From Bradyrhizobium paxllaeri (GTDB taxonomy: Bacteria; Pseudomonadota; Alphaproteobacteria; Rhizobiales; Xanthobacteraceae), in assembly GCF_001693515.2 (NCBI RefSeq), contig NZ_CP042968.1:4712001-4776000 (forward strand): a DNA stretch of 64,000 nt. Reading direction: 5' to 3'. The translations under genes and the position numbers were made by a program. Positions 34,887 to 44,368 of the stretch are shown piece after piece; position 1 is the stretch's first letter, and every line of letters starts with the position of its first letter. The notes under the pieces are model-generated. The model was not told where the DNA came from. It saw nothing but the letters and a program-made list of their open reading frames with translations, and did not search any database.

Positions 34887-35978
34887 TCAGCCGGGCTGCC
34901 CAAGCGGCAGCACCAGTTTCCGCTGGTCGGACTCGGTGCGGCGCGCAACCAGACGCTCGGTCTGCAGGACGACGAGCGTCAGCACCACGATCGCGACCGC
35001 CTGATGCGCCAGCGCCAGATCGATCGGCACCTGATGCAGCAGCGTGAGGATGCCGAGCACGGCCTGCAGCATGATCGCCGCGACCAGCGACCACGCACCG
35101 CCGACGATGGCCGCTCCGGCGCGCGAGCGAACCGCGTCGACCGCATGCCACAGCGCCAGCGCCAGCAGCGCATAGGCTGTCATGCGATGTTCGAACTGCA
35201 CGGTGAGCGTGTTGTCGAACAGATTGCGCCACCACGGCTCCTCGAACCACAGCCGCGCCGCCGACGGAATGAAGGCGCCGTCGATCTCCGGCCAGGTGTT
35301 GTAGACCCTGCCCGCCCGCAGGCCGGCGACGAGTGCGCCAAAATAGAGCTGAACGAACGTCACGACGAGCAAGGCCATCCCGGAGATCTTGAGCCGCAGG
35401 GGGAAAGCGGGTTGCGGACGCGAAGTCATGCGCCGCAGCGTCCAGACGATCGACGCGAAGATGATCAGCGCCAGCACCAGATGCGTCGCCAGACGATATT
35501 GCGACACCTCGGTCCGCTGCGAGAGGCCCGACGCCACCATCCACCAGCCGACCGCGCCCTGCAGCGCGCCGAGGCCGAAGATCAGCCACAGCCGCTTTTT
35601 CAATTCGGCGCTGAACGCGCCACGCCACAGGAAGTACAGGAACGGCAGCAGGTAGACCGCGCCGATCACGCGCCCGAGCAGGCGGTGGCTCCATTCCCAC
35701 CAGAAGATGGTCTTGAACTCGGCAAAGCTCATGCCGGCATTGAGTTCGCGGTATTGCGGGATCGCCTTGTAGCCCTCGAACGCCTGCGTCCATTGGGCCT
35801 CGTTGAGTGGCGGCAGCGTGCCGGTAACCGGCTTCCACTCCACGATCGACAATCCGGATTCGGTCAGCCGCGTGGCGCCGCCGACCAGCACCATGATTGC
35901 GATCAGCGCGGCGACCACGATCAACCACCATCTGACGGCGGTGGCATGCGCGGCCTGCGATGTGGAACTAGCGGTCAT
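34887..35978 (-). CDS. ctaA: Heme A synthase (COX15/CtaA type)
   Basis: The 363-residue integral membrane protein oxidises the C8 methyl of heme O to give heme A for aa3-type cytochrome oxidase. Eight helices are visible, with the four heme-ligand His regions: [55 protein letters not shown] and [36 protein letters not shown] near the N-terminus is diagnostic. The ATG at 35978 is preferred over the upstream frame to 36077. It is divergent from the DUF2842 gene; other cta genes are not in the window. Confidence 0.95.
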   Translation of the reverse strand: MTASSTSQAAHATAVRWWLIVVAALIAIMVLVGGATRLTESGLSIVEWKPVTGTLPPLNEAQWTQAFEGYKAIPQYRELNAGMSFAEFKTIFWWEWSHRLLGRVIGAVYLLPFLYFLWRGAFSAELKKRLWLIFGLGALQGAVGWWMVASGLSQRTEVSQYRLATHLVLALIIFASIVWTLRRMTSRPQPAFPLRLKISGMALLVVTFVQLYFGALVAGLRAGRVYNTWPEIDGAFIPSAARLWFEEPWWRNLFDNTLTVQFEHRMTAYALLALALWHAVDAVRSRAGAAIVGGAWSLVAAIMLQAVLGILTLLHQVPIDLALAHQAVAIVVLTLVVLQTERLVARRTESDQRKLVLPLGQPG

Positions 35979-36095
35979 AAAACCCGTCTTGAAGCCGTCC
36001 TGGCTCGCCCCGAAGGCACGCTTGATTGAATTGGCGCGCCCCTTATAGTCCGCCCCTTCCCGCGTGCAACCCGCCACGAGCCTGACATATCCGCC

Positions 36096-36308
36096 ATGAC
36101 GATACGCACCCGTAAATTCTTCGGAACCCTCGCCTTGCTGGTGCTGGTCGTGGTGTGGTCGCTATTGGGTATGACCATCGCCCAGACGCCGTGGCTGGCC
36201 CGTTCCGGCCTGCTGCAGGCGATCTTCTATGTCGTGGCCGGCCTTGGGTGGGTGTTGCCGGCCATGCCGATCGTAAGCTGGATGTCGCGGCCCGATCGCG
36301 CCACCTAG
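36096..36308 (+). CDS. DUF2842 small membrane protein
   Basis: The 70-residue protein has two membrane helices ([20 protein letters not shown] and [20 protein letters not shown]) after a short basic N-terminus and ends WMSRPDR, matching DUF2842. This family is conserved in alphaproteobacteria and has no known function. It is divergent from ctaA; the gap between the two starts is 117 nt. Confidence 0.82.
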   Translation: MTIRTRKFFGTLALLVLVVVWSLLGMTIAQTPWLARSGLLQAIFYVVAGLGWVLPAMPIVSWMSRPDRAT

Positions 36309-36325
36309 AAGATTCTTGTTTTGAC

Positions 36326-36408
36326 GCGTTTTCTACCGCAGATAAGTCTACGCAATCTGCGCAAGCTTGATTGCTATGCGAACCGGTATCCACCTCGCTT
36401 GAAAACGC
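36326..36408. repeat. Palindromic intergenic repeat, family E
   Basis: The ends gcgttttc and gaaaacgc are inverted repeats around tatgcgaaccggtatccacctcgctt, a sequence I recognise as a common Bradyrhizobium intergenic repeat. Its right end is 1 nt from the stop codon of the NodB-like gene and 17 nt from the DUF2842 stop, so it sits between two convergent genes. Confidence 0.6.
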
Positions 36409-36409
36409 T

Positions 36410-37480
36410 TTAAACCCAATTGTCGCGGGTCGGCCGGACGGCGGGAAACATCATCCCCGACAGCATCACCCGCATCATGCGCAGCGAGCCCTGCCGTCCA
36501 TCCCAGGCGATCCGCGGCAGCGCGTGCAGATTGGTATATCCTCTGGCCTCGACGATACCGGGGATCGTCGATACCGCGCTGGCGAAGCCGGCCTCCTGCC
36601 CCATGACCACGTGCTCCCGCCGCCATGACTGCCGGTCGCCGAAGGGATAGGCGAAATGCTTGATGGGGCGGCGCAAGGCGGTCTCGGCGACCGCCTTGCC
36701 CATCGTCATTTCGCGCTGCGCGTCCGTCCCTTTCAGGTTCGACAGCGCGGCATAATTCACCGTCGCGCTGCCGATCGTCACCAGCGGATCGGCGGCGAGT
36801 TTCGCCAGATCGTCCCAGTCCATCGACTGAGCGCGCGACAGCGCCGCGAGATCGACGGAGTAGCGCGTGCAGAGATCATGGATCGCGAACGCAAGATCGG
36901 CCGGCGGCAGCGTGCGCAGCCAGCTCGCCAGAAATTCGAAAGTGTCATGCTTCTCTACCGTGCTGCCGGTTGCGAAACGCCGCTCCTTGCGGTCGATCAC
37001 CAGGCTGATGCGCTCCTCGCGCGCGATCATATCTTCCAGCGCGAGCCACCAGGCTTCGCCGAGCCCGTCCGGAAACGCGGTCGGCAGGTAGACGGTGAAA
37101 GGCACATGGTGCTTCGCGAGCACCGGATAGGCCTGCGTGATGACATCCTTGCAGCCGCCGTCGAAGGTCAGGCAGGCAAAGCGATTGGCTCTTGGCAGCG
37201 TGACCGCCCGCCGGCACACCTCGTCCATCGTGAGCAGATCGAAGTTCCAGCGCTTCAGCGCGACGATTGTCCGGTCAAGAAATTGCGGCGTGATTTCGCG
37301 CCACCGGTTGGGTTGGAACGGCCGGGAATCGCGCGGACGCACGCGCTCGAACCGCAAAATGGCGCCGGCGCCCCCGTTCTGCCGCTGCTTCAGCCTGAAA
37401 TAGCCGCTGAAATAGCCGAGCTCCATTCGGGCCCTCTGCAAAATTCCGATATCCGACGCCAACGTCCCGCCCTCACTCAC
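36410..37480 (-). CDS. Polysaccharide deacetylase (NodB)-like protein, catalytic residues substituted
   Basis: The 356-residue protein has a NodB-homology fold, but key residues differ. The TFDDG motif reads LTFDGGCKDVI (about residue 105), and the HTxxH metal-binding motif reads IGSATVNYAALSNL (about 238), with neither His present. FAYPFGDRQSW and GFASAVSTIPG, which align with later family motifs, are kept. It has no signal peptide, so it is probably cytoplasmic. The start is GTG 37480; ATG 37426 is an alternative. It opens the exopolysaccharide locus. It is likely to be a non-deacetylating family member or a binding protein. Confidence 0.82.
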   Translation of the reverse strand: MSEGGTLASDIGILQRARMELGYFSGYFRLKQRQNGGAGAILRFERVRPRDSRPFQPNRWREITPQFLDRTIVALKRWNFDLLTMDEVCRRAVTLPRANRFACLTFDGGCKDVITQAYPVLAKHHVPFTVYLPTAFPDGLGEAWWLALEDMIAREERISLVIDRKERRFATGSTVEKHDTFEFLASWLRTLPPADLAFAIHDLCTRYSVDLAALSRAQSMDWDDLAKLAADPLVTIGSATVNYAALSNLKGTDAQREMTMGKAVAETALRRPIKHFAYPFGDRQSWRREHVVMGQEAGFASAVSTIPGIVEARGYTNLHALPRIAWDGRQGSLRMMRVMLSGMMFPAVRPTRDNWV

Positions 37481-37591
37481 GGGTCGCGCTGCCCCGCCGC
37501 GCCCCGATTGTATTACCCTTTGTTGACATTTCCCTGCGAAGGTCGGCCAACGCCAAAATTGTAAACAATTTCATATAGCACGGGCTTTGCG

Positions 37592-38782
37592 ATGACCATG
37601 GCTGCCGCGATTGAAGACCGCACGGCGGATCGAGATGCGTGGTCGAAGGCAGGCCGCATTGCCAGCATAGATATCGTTCGCGACCTGACCGCGGCGGAAA
37701 CTATCTGGCGCAACCTGGAAGCCGCGCAAACCTCGTTCACGCCATATCAGCGCTTCGATTTCCTCAGTTCCTGGCAGCGGCAGGTTGGCGCGCGTGAAGG
37801 TCTCGTTCCCTTCATCGTGATTGCCTACGACGCCGAGCGTCGTCCGCTGCTGCTGCTGCCGCTCACGATGAGGCAGGCCTATGGCGCGCGCTGCGCCAGT
37901 TTCATGGGCGGCAAGCATTCGACCTTCAACATGGCGCTGTTCGATCGCGATTTCGCCGCAAGCGCAACGCAAGTTGATCTGGAAGGCCTGATGTCGGCGA
38001 TATCGCAGCGATCCGAAGCCGACGTCCTCGCGCTGCATCAGCAACCGGTAAGTTGGCGCGATCTGCCCAATCCGCTCGCCTTGCTGCCGCACCAGCCGTC
38101 CGCCAATGATTGCCCGCTGCTGGTGATGGAGCCTGGCGCCGCGCCTGCGGCGCTGGTCAGCAACTCGTTCCGCCGCCGCCTCAAGGGTAAGGAACGCAAG
38201 CTGCAGTCCCTGCCTGGCTACCGCAGTCATATTGCTTCGTCGGAAGCCGACATCATCCGGCTGCTCGACTGGTTCTTCCGCGTCAAGCCGCAGCGGATGG
38301 CCGAACAGAAGCTGCCGAACGTGTTCGCCGATCCCGGCATTGAAGATTTCATTCGCAGCGCCTGCACGGCGCCGCTTCCCGGCGGCAGGCACGCCATCGA
38401 TATCCACGCGCTGGAATGCGACGAGGAAGTGATCGCGATCTTCGCCGGCGTCGCCGACGGCCATCGCTTCTCGATGATGTTCAATACCTACACGATGTCG
38501 GCGAATTCGAAATACAGCCCCGGCCTGATCCTGATGCGCGACATCATCGATCACTACGCCGGACAGGGCTATCGTGCCCTCGATCTCGGAATCGGATCGG
38601 ACGACTACAAACGACTGTTCTGCAAGAGCGACGAGCCGATCTTCGACAGCTTCATTCCGCTGAGCCAGCGCGGCAAGCTTGCTGCCGGCGTGATGTCGGG
38701 CGTGAACCGCACCAAGCGGCTGGTGAAGCACAATCCGGCGCTGCTGGAGATGGCGCAGAAGCTGCGCAATGCGTTCAGTTAG
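37592..38782 (+). CDS. GNAT-fold acetyltransferase (FemAB/CelD-like)
   Basis: The 396-residue protein matches the Acetyltransf_6 group found in cellulose and exopolysaccharide loci: AAETIWRNLEAAQTSFTPYQ, FLSSWQRQVGAREGLVPFIV, MGGKHSTFNMALFDRDFA, NSFRRRLKGKERKLQSLPGY and the C-terminal NSKYSPGLILMRDIIDHYAG, YRALDLGIGSDDYKRLFCKS. It is soluble and probably acylates a sugar or lipid-linked intermediate, using an acyl donor not identifiable here. It is divergent from the NodB-like gene (111 nt) and converges on the Wzz-like gene. Confidence 0.85.
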   Translation: MTMAAAIEDRTADRDAWSKAGRIASIDIVRDLTAAETIWRNLEAAQTSFTPYQRFDFLSSWQRQVGAREGLVPFIVIAYDAERRPLLLLPLTMRQAYGARCASFMGGKHSTFNMALFDRDFAASATQVDLEGLMSAISQRSEADVLALHQQPVSWRDLPNPLALLPHQPSANDCPLLVMEPGAAPAALVSNSFRRRLKGKERKLQSLPGYRSHIASSEADIIRLLDWFFRVKPQRMAEQKLPNVFADPGIEDFIRSACTAPLPGGRHAIDIHALECDEEVIAIFAGVADGHRFSMMFNTYTMSANSKYSPGLILMRDIIDHYAGQGYRALDLGIGSDDYKRLFCKSDEPIFDSFIPLSQRGKLAAGVMSGVNRTKRLVKHNPALLEMAQKLRNAFS

Positions 38783-38797
38783 ATAGTTGTTGCGATT

Positions 38798-38889
38798 GTA
38801 GGGTGGGCAAAGGCGCATAGCGCCGTGCCCACCCTCTATCAGATTCCATGCTGTTGATGGTGGGCACGCTTACGCTTTGCCCACCCTAC
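38798..38889. repeat. Palindromic intergenic repeat, family C, copy 1
   Basis: Arms gtagggtgggcaaaggcg and cgctttgcccaccctac flank an inner pair (gtgcccaccctc / gatggtgggcac). It lies between the convergent acetyltransferase and Wzz-like genes (15 and 8 nt from their stops). A second copy is at 47468-47559. Confidence 0.88.
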
Positions 38890-38897
38890 GAAACCTC

Positions 38898-41162
38898 TTA
38901 TGCCGCGACCACGCGCGGGCTCGGCTCGACGGCGTCCGACGGCTGGCACGGCTTGCTCAGCATCGTCACCTCGGAGAAGCCGACCGCCCTGAGCTGATCG
39001 CACATCGACGCGCGCGCGTCCTGCGCCATCGATGCGTCGGGCACCACGATCGCCCGCGCCCGCGACGTCAGCAATTCGGCCGGCAGATCGGAGGCGGTGC
39101 CTGCATCCAGAACGACATGGTCATAAACCCGCAGCAGCGCGTCGATCGCCAGCGTCAGCCGCGGCGACTGGAGCTGCGCGCGGTCGAAGCCCGGGCGTCC
39201 GGCGCTGACGAGATGCGCGCGCGACTGCCGGTCCTTGGTGATGATCTGCGTGAACGAGGCTTCGCCCTGCATCAGTTCGGCGAGCCCGGGCGCGACCGGA
39301 TCGGCCGACGCTGCCACGATTGCCGGCGACAACGCGACGAGATCGACGACCACGACTTTCGCCTGCTGCGCCATCAGCCGCGCCAGCGTCAACGCAGTCA
39401 GCGTGATGCTCTCGCTCGATGCGCTGCCGAGCACGGTCACCTTCCGCGTCGCGGCGCCGGCGTCAACCAGCGCATCGGCCAGCTGCTCGATCTCGCCGTC
39501 CGCTGCCGCCGCCGCAACATTCATGCGGGGAGCGTCTACGCGAGGCTCGTGCAACACAGGCTCGAGAAGGTGGTCTCCCTCGATGGGAAGCTCCGGCGCG
39601 ATGGCCGGCGCACGCACCGGTTCCGGCGTTGGAGCCATGACGATGTCGGGCGCAATCTCGCGCGCAACCTCCGGCACGACCGCATCGCGCGGCCGCGGCG
39701 CGGTCATGCGCAGCAATTCGCCGGTCGCAATCGCACCTGACGTCAGCAGCAAGGTCGCCAGCGTCGCGATCAGCACGATCGGCAGCTTCTTCGGATAGGC
39801 CGGCGTGTTGGAAACGGTGGCGCGGGAGATGATGCGGCCATCGGCCGGGGCCGCCTCGATATTCTCGCGGGCGGCGGCTTCGCGGTATTTGGCGAGATAG
39901 GTTTCCAGGAGGTCGCGCTGCGCCTTGGCCTCGCGCTCGAGCGCGCGGAGCTGCACGTCCTGGCCGTTGTTGGAGGAGGCTTGCTTCTTCAATTGGTCGA
40001 GACTGTTCATCAGGCCCTCGACCCGGCCCCCGGCAATGCGCGCATCATTGTCCAGCGAGCGCGACACCTTGCCCGCCTCCTCGCGCAGTTGGCGATCGAG
40101 ATCGGCGAGCTGCGCCTTCAACTCCTTGATGCGCGGATGGCCGCCAAGCAGCGTCGACGATTGCTCGGCAAGCTGGGCGCGCAGCGTTACCCGCTGCTCG
40201 GAGAGCCTGCGGATCAGTTCGGAATTGAGCACCTCGGACGCCTCGATCGGCTGGCCGCTTTGCAGCATCTCCCGGATCAGCCGGGCCTTGGACTCCGCGT
40301 CCGACTTCAATGCGCGGGCGTTGTTCAACTGCGTATTGATCTCGCCCATCTGCTGATTGGACAGCGTGGTGTTGTTGGTGCCGACAAAGAGACTGGACTT
40401 GGAGCGGAAGTCCTCGACGCGGGATTCGGATTCGGCCACCTTCTTGCGCAGCTGTTCGATTTCACCCGACAGCCACTGCCCGGCCGACTTCGCCTGCTGC
40501 TGCCGCGCGTCCTGCTGCAACACCAGATACCCTTCCGCGATCGAATTGGCGACGCGTGCTGCGAGTTCGGGATCGCGCGACTGGAATTCGACGACGATGA
40601 CGCGGGATTTGTCGACCACATAGGCCGTGAAGCGCTCGTAATAGGCTTCCAGCACCCGCTCTTCCGGCGTCAGCGAGAACGGGTCGCGGCCGATGCCGAC
40701 CAGAGTCAGCAGCGACTTGATCGGCGAAAAACCGCGCAACACCGGATCGAATTCGGGGAGTTCGGCAAGCTTGTTCTTCCTGATGATCTCGCGGGCAAGG
40801 TCGCGCGACTGCACGAGTTGCACCTGGCTGGTCACCGCTTCAGCGTCGAGCGCGCTGCGCTCCTCGTTGCGTTCTCCGGTCGGCCGCAGGAACACGTTCT
40901 CGCGGCCGTCGACCAGGATGCGCACTTCCGACTTGAACCGAGGGGTAATCATATTGACGGCGACAAGCGACAATACGAGCGCCAGCACCGTCGGGATAAT
41001 GATCCAGCCTCGCTTGCGCAGCAGCGCCTGACCAAGCGCATGCAGATCGAGATCGCCGGAATAGGATGCGGCGACAGGCTTTCGAGCCGCCGGCACAGGC
41101 TTTGTTACCGCCCGCTGCACCACCGGCTTATCCTTGCCTGCACGCCAGAACGCCAAACGCAT
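38898..41162 (-). CDS. Wzz/ExoP-like exopolysaccharide chain-length protein with degenerate kinase domain
   Basis: The 754-residue protein has a Wzz domain with the first membrane helix near residue 55 (GWIIIPTVLALVLSLVAVNM), a long coiled-coil periplasmic part (about 220-440) and a second helix (PIVLIATLATLLLTSGAIAT, about 470). The C-terminal region (575-750) has a tyrosine-autokinase fold, but its Walker A is VLGSASSESITLTA, without GxxxGK(S/T). No C-terminal Tyr cluster exists. It should set chain length with a Wzy-type polymerase but not phosphorylate itself. ATG 41162 begins the MRLAFWRAG N-terminus. Confidence 0.9.
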   Translation of the reverse strand: MRLAFWRAGKDKPVVQRAVTKPVPAARKPVAASYSGDLDLHALGQALLRKRGWIIIPTVLALVLSLVAVNMITPRFKSEVRILVDGRENVFLRPTGERNEERSALDAEAVTSQVQLVQSRDLAREIIRKNKLAELPEFDPVLRGFSPIKSLLTLVGIGRDPFSLTPEERVLEAYYERFTAYVVDKSRVIVVEFQSRDPELAARVANSIAEGYLVLQQDARQQQAKSAGQWLSGEIEQLRKKVAESESRVEDFRSKSSLFVGTNNTTLSNQQMGEINTQLNNARALKSDAESKARLIREMLQSGQPIEASEVLNSELIRRLSEQRVTLRAQLAEQSSTLLGGHPRIKELKAQLADLDRQLREEAGKVSRSLDNDARIAGGRVEGLMNSLDQLKKQASSNNGQDVQLRALEREAKAQRDLLETYLAKYREAAARENIEAAPADGRIISRATVSNTPAYPKKLPIVLIATLATLLLTSGAIATGELLRMTAPRPRDAVVPEVAREIAPDIVMAPTPEPVRAPAIAPELPIEGDHLLEPVLHEPRVDAPRMNVAAAAADGEIEQLADALVDAGAATRKVTVLGSASSESITLTALTLARLMAQQAKVVVVDLVALSPAIVAASADPVAPGLAELMQGEASFTQIITKDRQSRAHLVSAGRPGFDRAQLQSPRLTLAIDALLRVYDHVVLDAGTASDLPAELLTSRARAIVVPDASMAQDARASMCDQLRAVGFSEVTMLSKPCQPSDAVEPSPRVVAA

Positions 41163-41448
41163 CGCACACTCCCGCGGACACAACGATCGGTCCGCTCGAC
41201 CGGCGCGATTACACTTCATTATGGTTGCCGCTGGGTTAATTCGCCCTGCACGCGCGCCCAAACGCCGCCCCTCGCGCATCAGGTCATTTTTTGTTAACCA
41301 TCCACACCCTTAATCGCGGAATAGTTTTCCAGGATTCCCGTAATGCGAGGCGTGCTCGCCCCAATGCCATGTCTGGTTGCTTCGCTGGCGTATGCGGGCT
41401 GCATCGCTCGGACCACGCAGGTATCGGTCGCATCTGAAGGCGGTCTCG

Positions 41449-42582
41449 ATGCCTGTCGTTGACGGTCAGCCGCTTCGTATTCTGCACGCCACGCGTGCGC
41501 CGGTTGGCGGCATTTTTCGCCACATCCTCGACCTCGCCAACGGCCAGGCGGACCGCGGTCATCACGTCGGCATCATCGCCGACAGCCTCACCGGCGGCGA
41601 ACGCGCCGAACAGGCGCTGGCGGAAATCGCCCCGCGTCTCAAGCTCGGCGTTCACCGCACCGCCATTCGCCGCGAACCGCTTCCGACCGATGTTGTGGTA
41701 TGGGCCCGGTTCCAGCGCATGATCCGCGAACTGAAACCGGACGTGCTGCATGGTCACGGCGCCAAGGCGGGGACCTTCATGCGCTTGAGGACCGCGTCCC
41801 GCGACAGGATCCGGGTCTACACCCCGCATGGCGGTTCGCTGCACTATCCGCTGTCGACGCTGAAGGGCAACATCTACGCCCGCGTCGAGCGCGCGCTGAT
41901 GAACGATACCGACCTGTTCCTGTTCGAAAGCGCGTTCGCGCGGAACACCTATCAACGCACCATCGGCACACCGAAGGGACTGGTGCGATGCGTGTTCAAC
42001 GGCGTCACTGCCAGTGAATTCGATCCCGTCACCAAAGCCGAGGACGCCACCGACCTGATCTATGTCGGCGAGTTCCGGCACATCAAGGGCGCCGACCTCC
42101 TGATCGACGCGGTGGCGCGGCTGCGCGCCGGCGGTCGGCAGGTGACGCTCACGCTCGCCGGTGACGGCGAGGAAAGCGAAAGCCTGAAAGCCCGGGTGCA
42201 GGAACTCGGCCTCGGCGACGCCGTGCGGTTCATCGGCCACGTCAAGGCGCGCTACGGATTCTCCAAGGGCTCGCTGCTGGTGGTTCCCTCCCGCGGCGAT
42301 TCGATGCCCTATGTCGTGATCGAGGCGGCGGCTGCCGGCATTCCGATGGTCGCCGCCAAGATCGGCGGCATTCCCGAGATTTTCGGCGAGCATGGCGACG
42401 CCCTGTTCGCGCCCAGCAACGCTGCGGCGATGGCCGATGCCATTAAAGCCGCGCTGGAGGATCCGTCTGCGACCGAGGCGCGGGCCCAATCGCTGCGCGA
42501 ACGAATCTTCATGCATTTTTCGCAGAAGGCGATGGTCGAGGGAGTTTTTGCCGGCTACCGTGACGCGTTTGCCAATCGTTAA
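41449..42582 (+). CDS. Glycosyltransferase family 4 protein
   Basis: The 377-residue protein has the GT4/GT-B layout: LRILHATRAPVGGIFRHILD at the N-terminus, DVLHGHGAKAGTFMRLR and RIRVYTPHGGSLHYP. The C-terminal nucleotide-sugar domain has DLIYVGEFRHIKGADLLIDA, LTLAGDGEESESLKARV and the EX7E-like SMPYVVIEAAAAGIPMVAAK. The ATG at 41449 is preceded by GAAGGCGG. It adds a sugar to the lipid-linked exopolysaccharide repeat unit on the cytoplasmic side; donor and acceptor are unknown. It is followed by the initiating transferase. Confidence 0.92.
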   Translation: MPVVDGQPLRILHATRAPVGGIFRHILDLANGQADRGHHVGIIADSLTGGERAEQALAEIAPRLKLGVHRTAIRREPLPTDVVVWARFQRMIRELKPDVLHGHGAKAGTFMRLRTASRDRIRVYTPHGGSLHYPLSTLKGNIYARVERALMNDTDLFLFESAFARNTYQRTIGTPKGLVRCVFNGVTASEFDPVTKAEDATDLIYVGEFRHIKGADLLIDAVARLRAGGRQVTLTLAGDGEESESLKARVQELGLGDAVRFIGHVKARYGFSKGSLLVVPSRGDSMPYVVIEAAAAGIPMVAAKIGGIPEIFGEHGDALFAPSNAAAMADAIKAALEDPSATEARAQSLRERIFMHFSQKAMVEGVFAGYRDAFANR

Positions 42583-42688
42583 CCGTTTTTTACCAACGTA
42601 ACTGTTTCTTCCGATTTGTCCCGTAAGCCGTGGTGTGGGGGAATTCCGCACCGGCGGGCACGTTCTTATGTGCCTGCTCAAGAACGGG

Positions 42689-44236
42689 ATGAGGACAGTG
42701 GAACCGATCAACGCACGCTCGATGCTCGATGCCGCGGCGACCGCCAGCGCCGATCGGCCGCCGGTCGAACGGCGCCGGAGGTTGTCGCCGGCGGCGCTCG
42801 CCGTCGCCAATCAGAAAGTCGGCCGCGCCTATTCGCCGATCGTGATCGCAGGCGTGGTTCGCGCCATCGACTTCGCGATGCTCGGCGCGATCGGCATCGC
42901 GCTCTATTTCGGATATGCCGTCCCGCTCAGCGGTTTCTACTGGGAGTTTCTCGCGGCGATCTTCGGCGTGGCGGCAACGGCGGTGATCTGCTTCCAGGCC
43001 GCCGACATCTACCAGGTGCAGCTATTCCGCGGCCACCTTCGCCAGATGACCCGGATGATTTCATCCTGGGCGTTCGTGTTCCTGCTGTTCATCGGCGCCT
43101 CCTTCATCGTCAAGCTCGGCAGCGAGATTTCGCGGCTCTGGCTCACGGCGTTTTTCCTCACAGGTCTCACCGCGCTGCTGGCCCAGCGCCTGGTCCTGCG
43201 CTCGCTGGTGCGCAGCTGGGCGCGTCAGGGCCGGCTCGATCGCCGCACCATCATCGTGGGCGCGGACCAGAACGGCGAAGAGCTTGTCCAGGCGCTCAAG
43301 ACCCAGGACGATTCCGATATCGAAGTGCTCGGCGTGTTCGACGACCGCAACGACGACCGCGCGATGGACACCTGCGCCGGCAGTCCGAAGCTCGGCAAAG
43401 TCGACGACATCGTCGAATTCGCCCGTCGCACCCGGATCGATCTCGTGCTGTTCGCGCTGCCGATCTCGGCCGAGACGCGCATTCTCGACATGCTGAAGAA
43501 GCTCTGGGTGCTGCCGGTGGATATCCGCCTTTCAGCGCATACCAACAAGCTGCGCTTCCGTCCCCGCTCCTATTCCTATCTCGGCGAGGTGCCGACGCTG
43601 GACGTGTTCGAGGCGCCGATCACCGACTGGGATCTGGTGATGAAGTGGCTGTTCGACCACGTCGTTGGCTTCGTCATCCTGGTGCTGGCGCTGCCGGTGA
43701 TGGGCCTGGTCGCGCTCGCCGTCAAGCTCGACAGCCCCGGCCCGGTGCTGTTCCGCCAGAAGCGGTTCGGTTTCAACAATGAGCGCATCGACGTCTTCAA
43801 GTTCCGTTCGATGTATCACCATCAGGCCGACCCAACCGCTTCGAAGGTCGTGACCAAGAACGATCCGCGCGTCACCCGCGTCGGGCGATTCATCCGCAAG
43901 ACCAGCCTCGACGAGCTGCCGCAGCTCTTCAACGTCGTGTTCAAGAGCAATTTGTCGCTGGTCGGCCCCCGGCCGCACGCCGTGCAGGGCAAGCTGCAGA
44001 GCCGACTGTTCGACGAGGCCGTCGACGGCTATTTCGCCCGCCACCGCGTCAAGCCGGGCATCACCGGCTGGGCGCAGATCAACGGCTGGCGCGGCGAGGT
44101 CGACACCGACGAGAAGATCCAGAAGCGCGTCGAGTTCGATCTCTATTACATCGAGAACTGGTCGGTGCTGTTCGATCTCTACATTCTCTTGAAGACGCCG
44201 ATCGCGCTGATGACCAAGAGCGAGAACGCGTATTGA
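42689..44236 (+). CDS. Undecaprenyl-phosphate glucose/galactose phosphotransferase (WbaP/ExoY type)
   Basis: The 515-residue protein has four N-terminal membrane helices, a CoA-binding-like domain ([20 protein letters not shown]), a fifth helix ([20 protein letters not shown]), and the C-terminal bacterial sugar transferase domain: [63 protein letters not shown] and [17 protein letters not shown]. It transfers sugar-1-phosphate to undecaprenyl phosphate and so starts repeat-unit assembly. Start chosen at ATG 42689; a GTG at 42698 with GAGGA before it is an alternative. Confidence 0.92.
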   Translation: MRTVEPINARSMLDAAATASADRPPVERRRRLSPAALAVANQKVGRAYSPIVIAGVVRAIDFAMLGAIGIALYFGYAVPLSGFYWEFLAAIFGVAATAVICFQAADIYQVQLFRGHLRQMTRMISSWAFVFLLFIGASFIVKLGSEISRLWLTAFFLTGLTALLAQRLVLRSLVRSWARQGRLDRRTIIVGADQNGEELVQALKTQDDSDIEVLGVFDDRNDDRAMDTCAGSPKLGKVDDIVEFARRTRIDLVLFALPISAETRILDMLKKLWVLPVDIRLSAHTNKLRFRPRSYSYLGEVPTLDVFEAPITDWDLVMKWLFDHVVGFVILVLALPVMGLVALAVKLDSPGPVLFRQKRFGFNNERIDVFKFRSMYHHQADPTASKVVTKNDPRVTRVGRFIRKTSLDELPQLFNVVFKSNLSLVGPRPHAVQGKLQSRLFDEAVDGYFARHRVKPGITGWAQINGWRGEVDTDEKIQKRVEFDLYYIENWSVLFDLYILLKTPIALMTKSENAY

Positions 44237-44241
44237 GCCCG

Positions 44242-44325
44242 CGTCATTGCGAGCGCAGCGAAGCAATCCATCGCGCGGCACCGGGATAGATGGATTGCTT
44301 CGTCGCTTCGCTCCTCGCAATGACG
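44242..44325. repeat. Palindromic intergenic repeat, family A, copy 2
   Basis: Arms cgtcattgcgagcgcagcga-agcaatcca and tggattgctt...ctcgcaatgacg. It starts 5 nt after the stop of the WbaP-type gene and lies before the ExoQ-like gene. Same family as 6948-7028. Confidence 0.88.
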
Positions 44326-44368
44326 CGCGGTGGTGACGCTGTAGTTAGTTGAGTTGCGTGAGTGCGTA

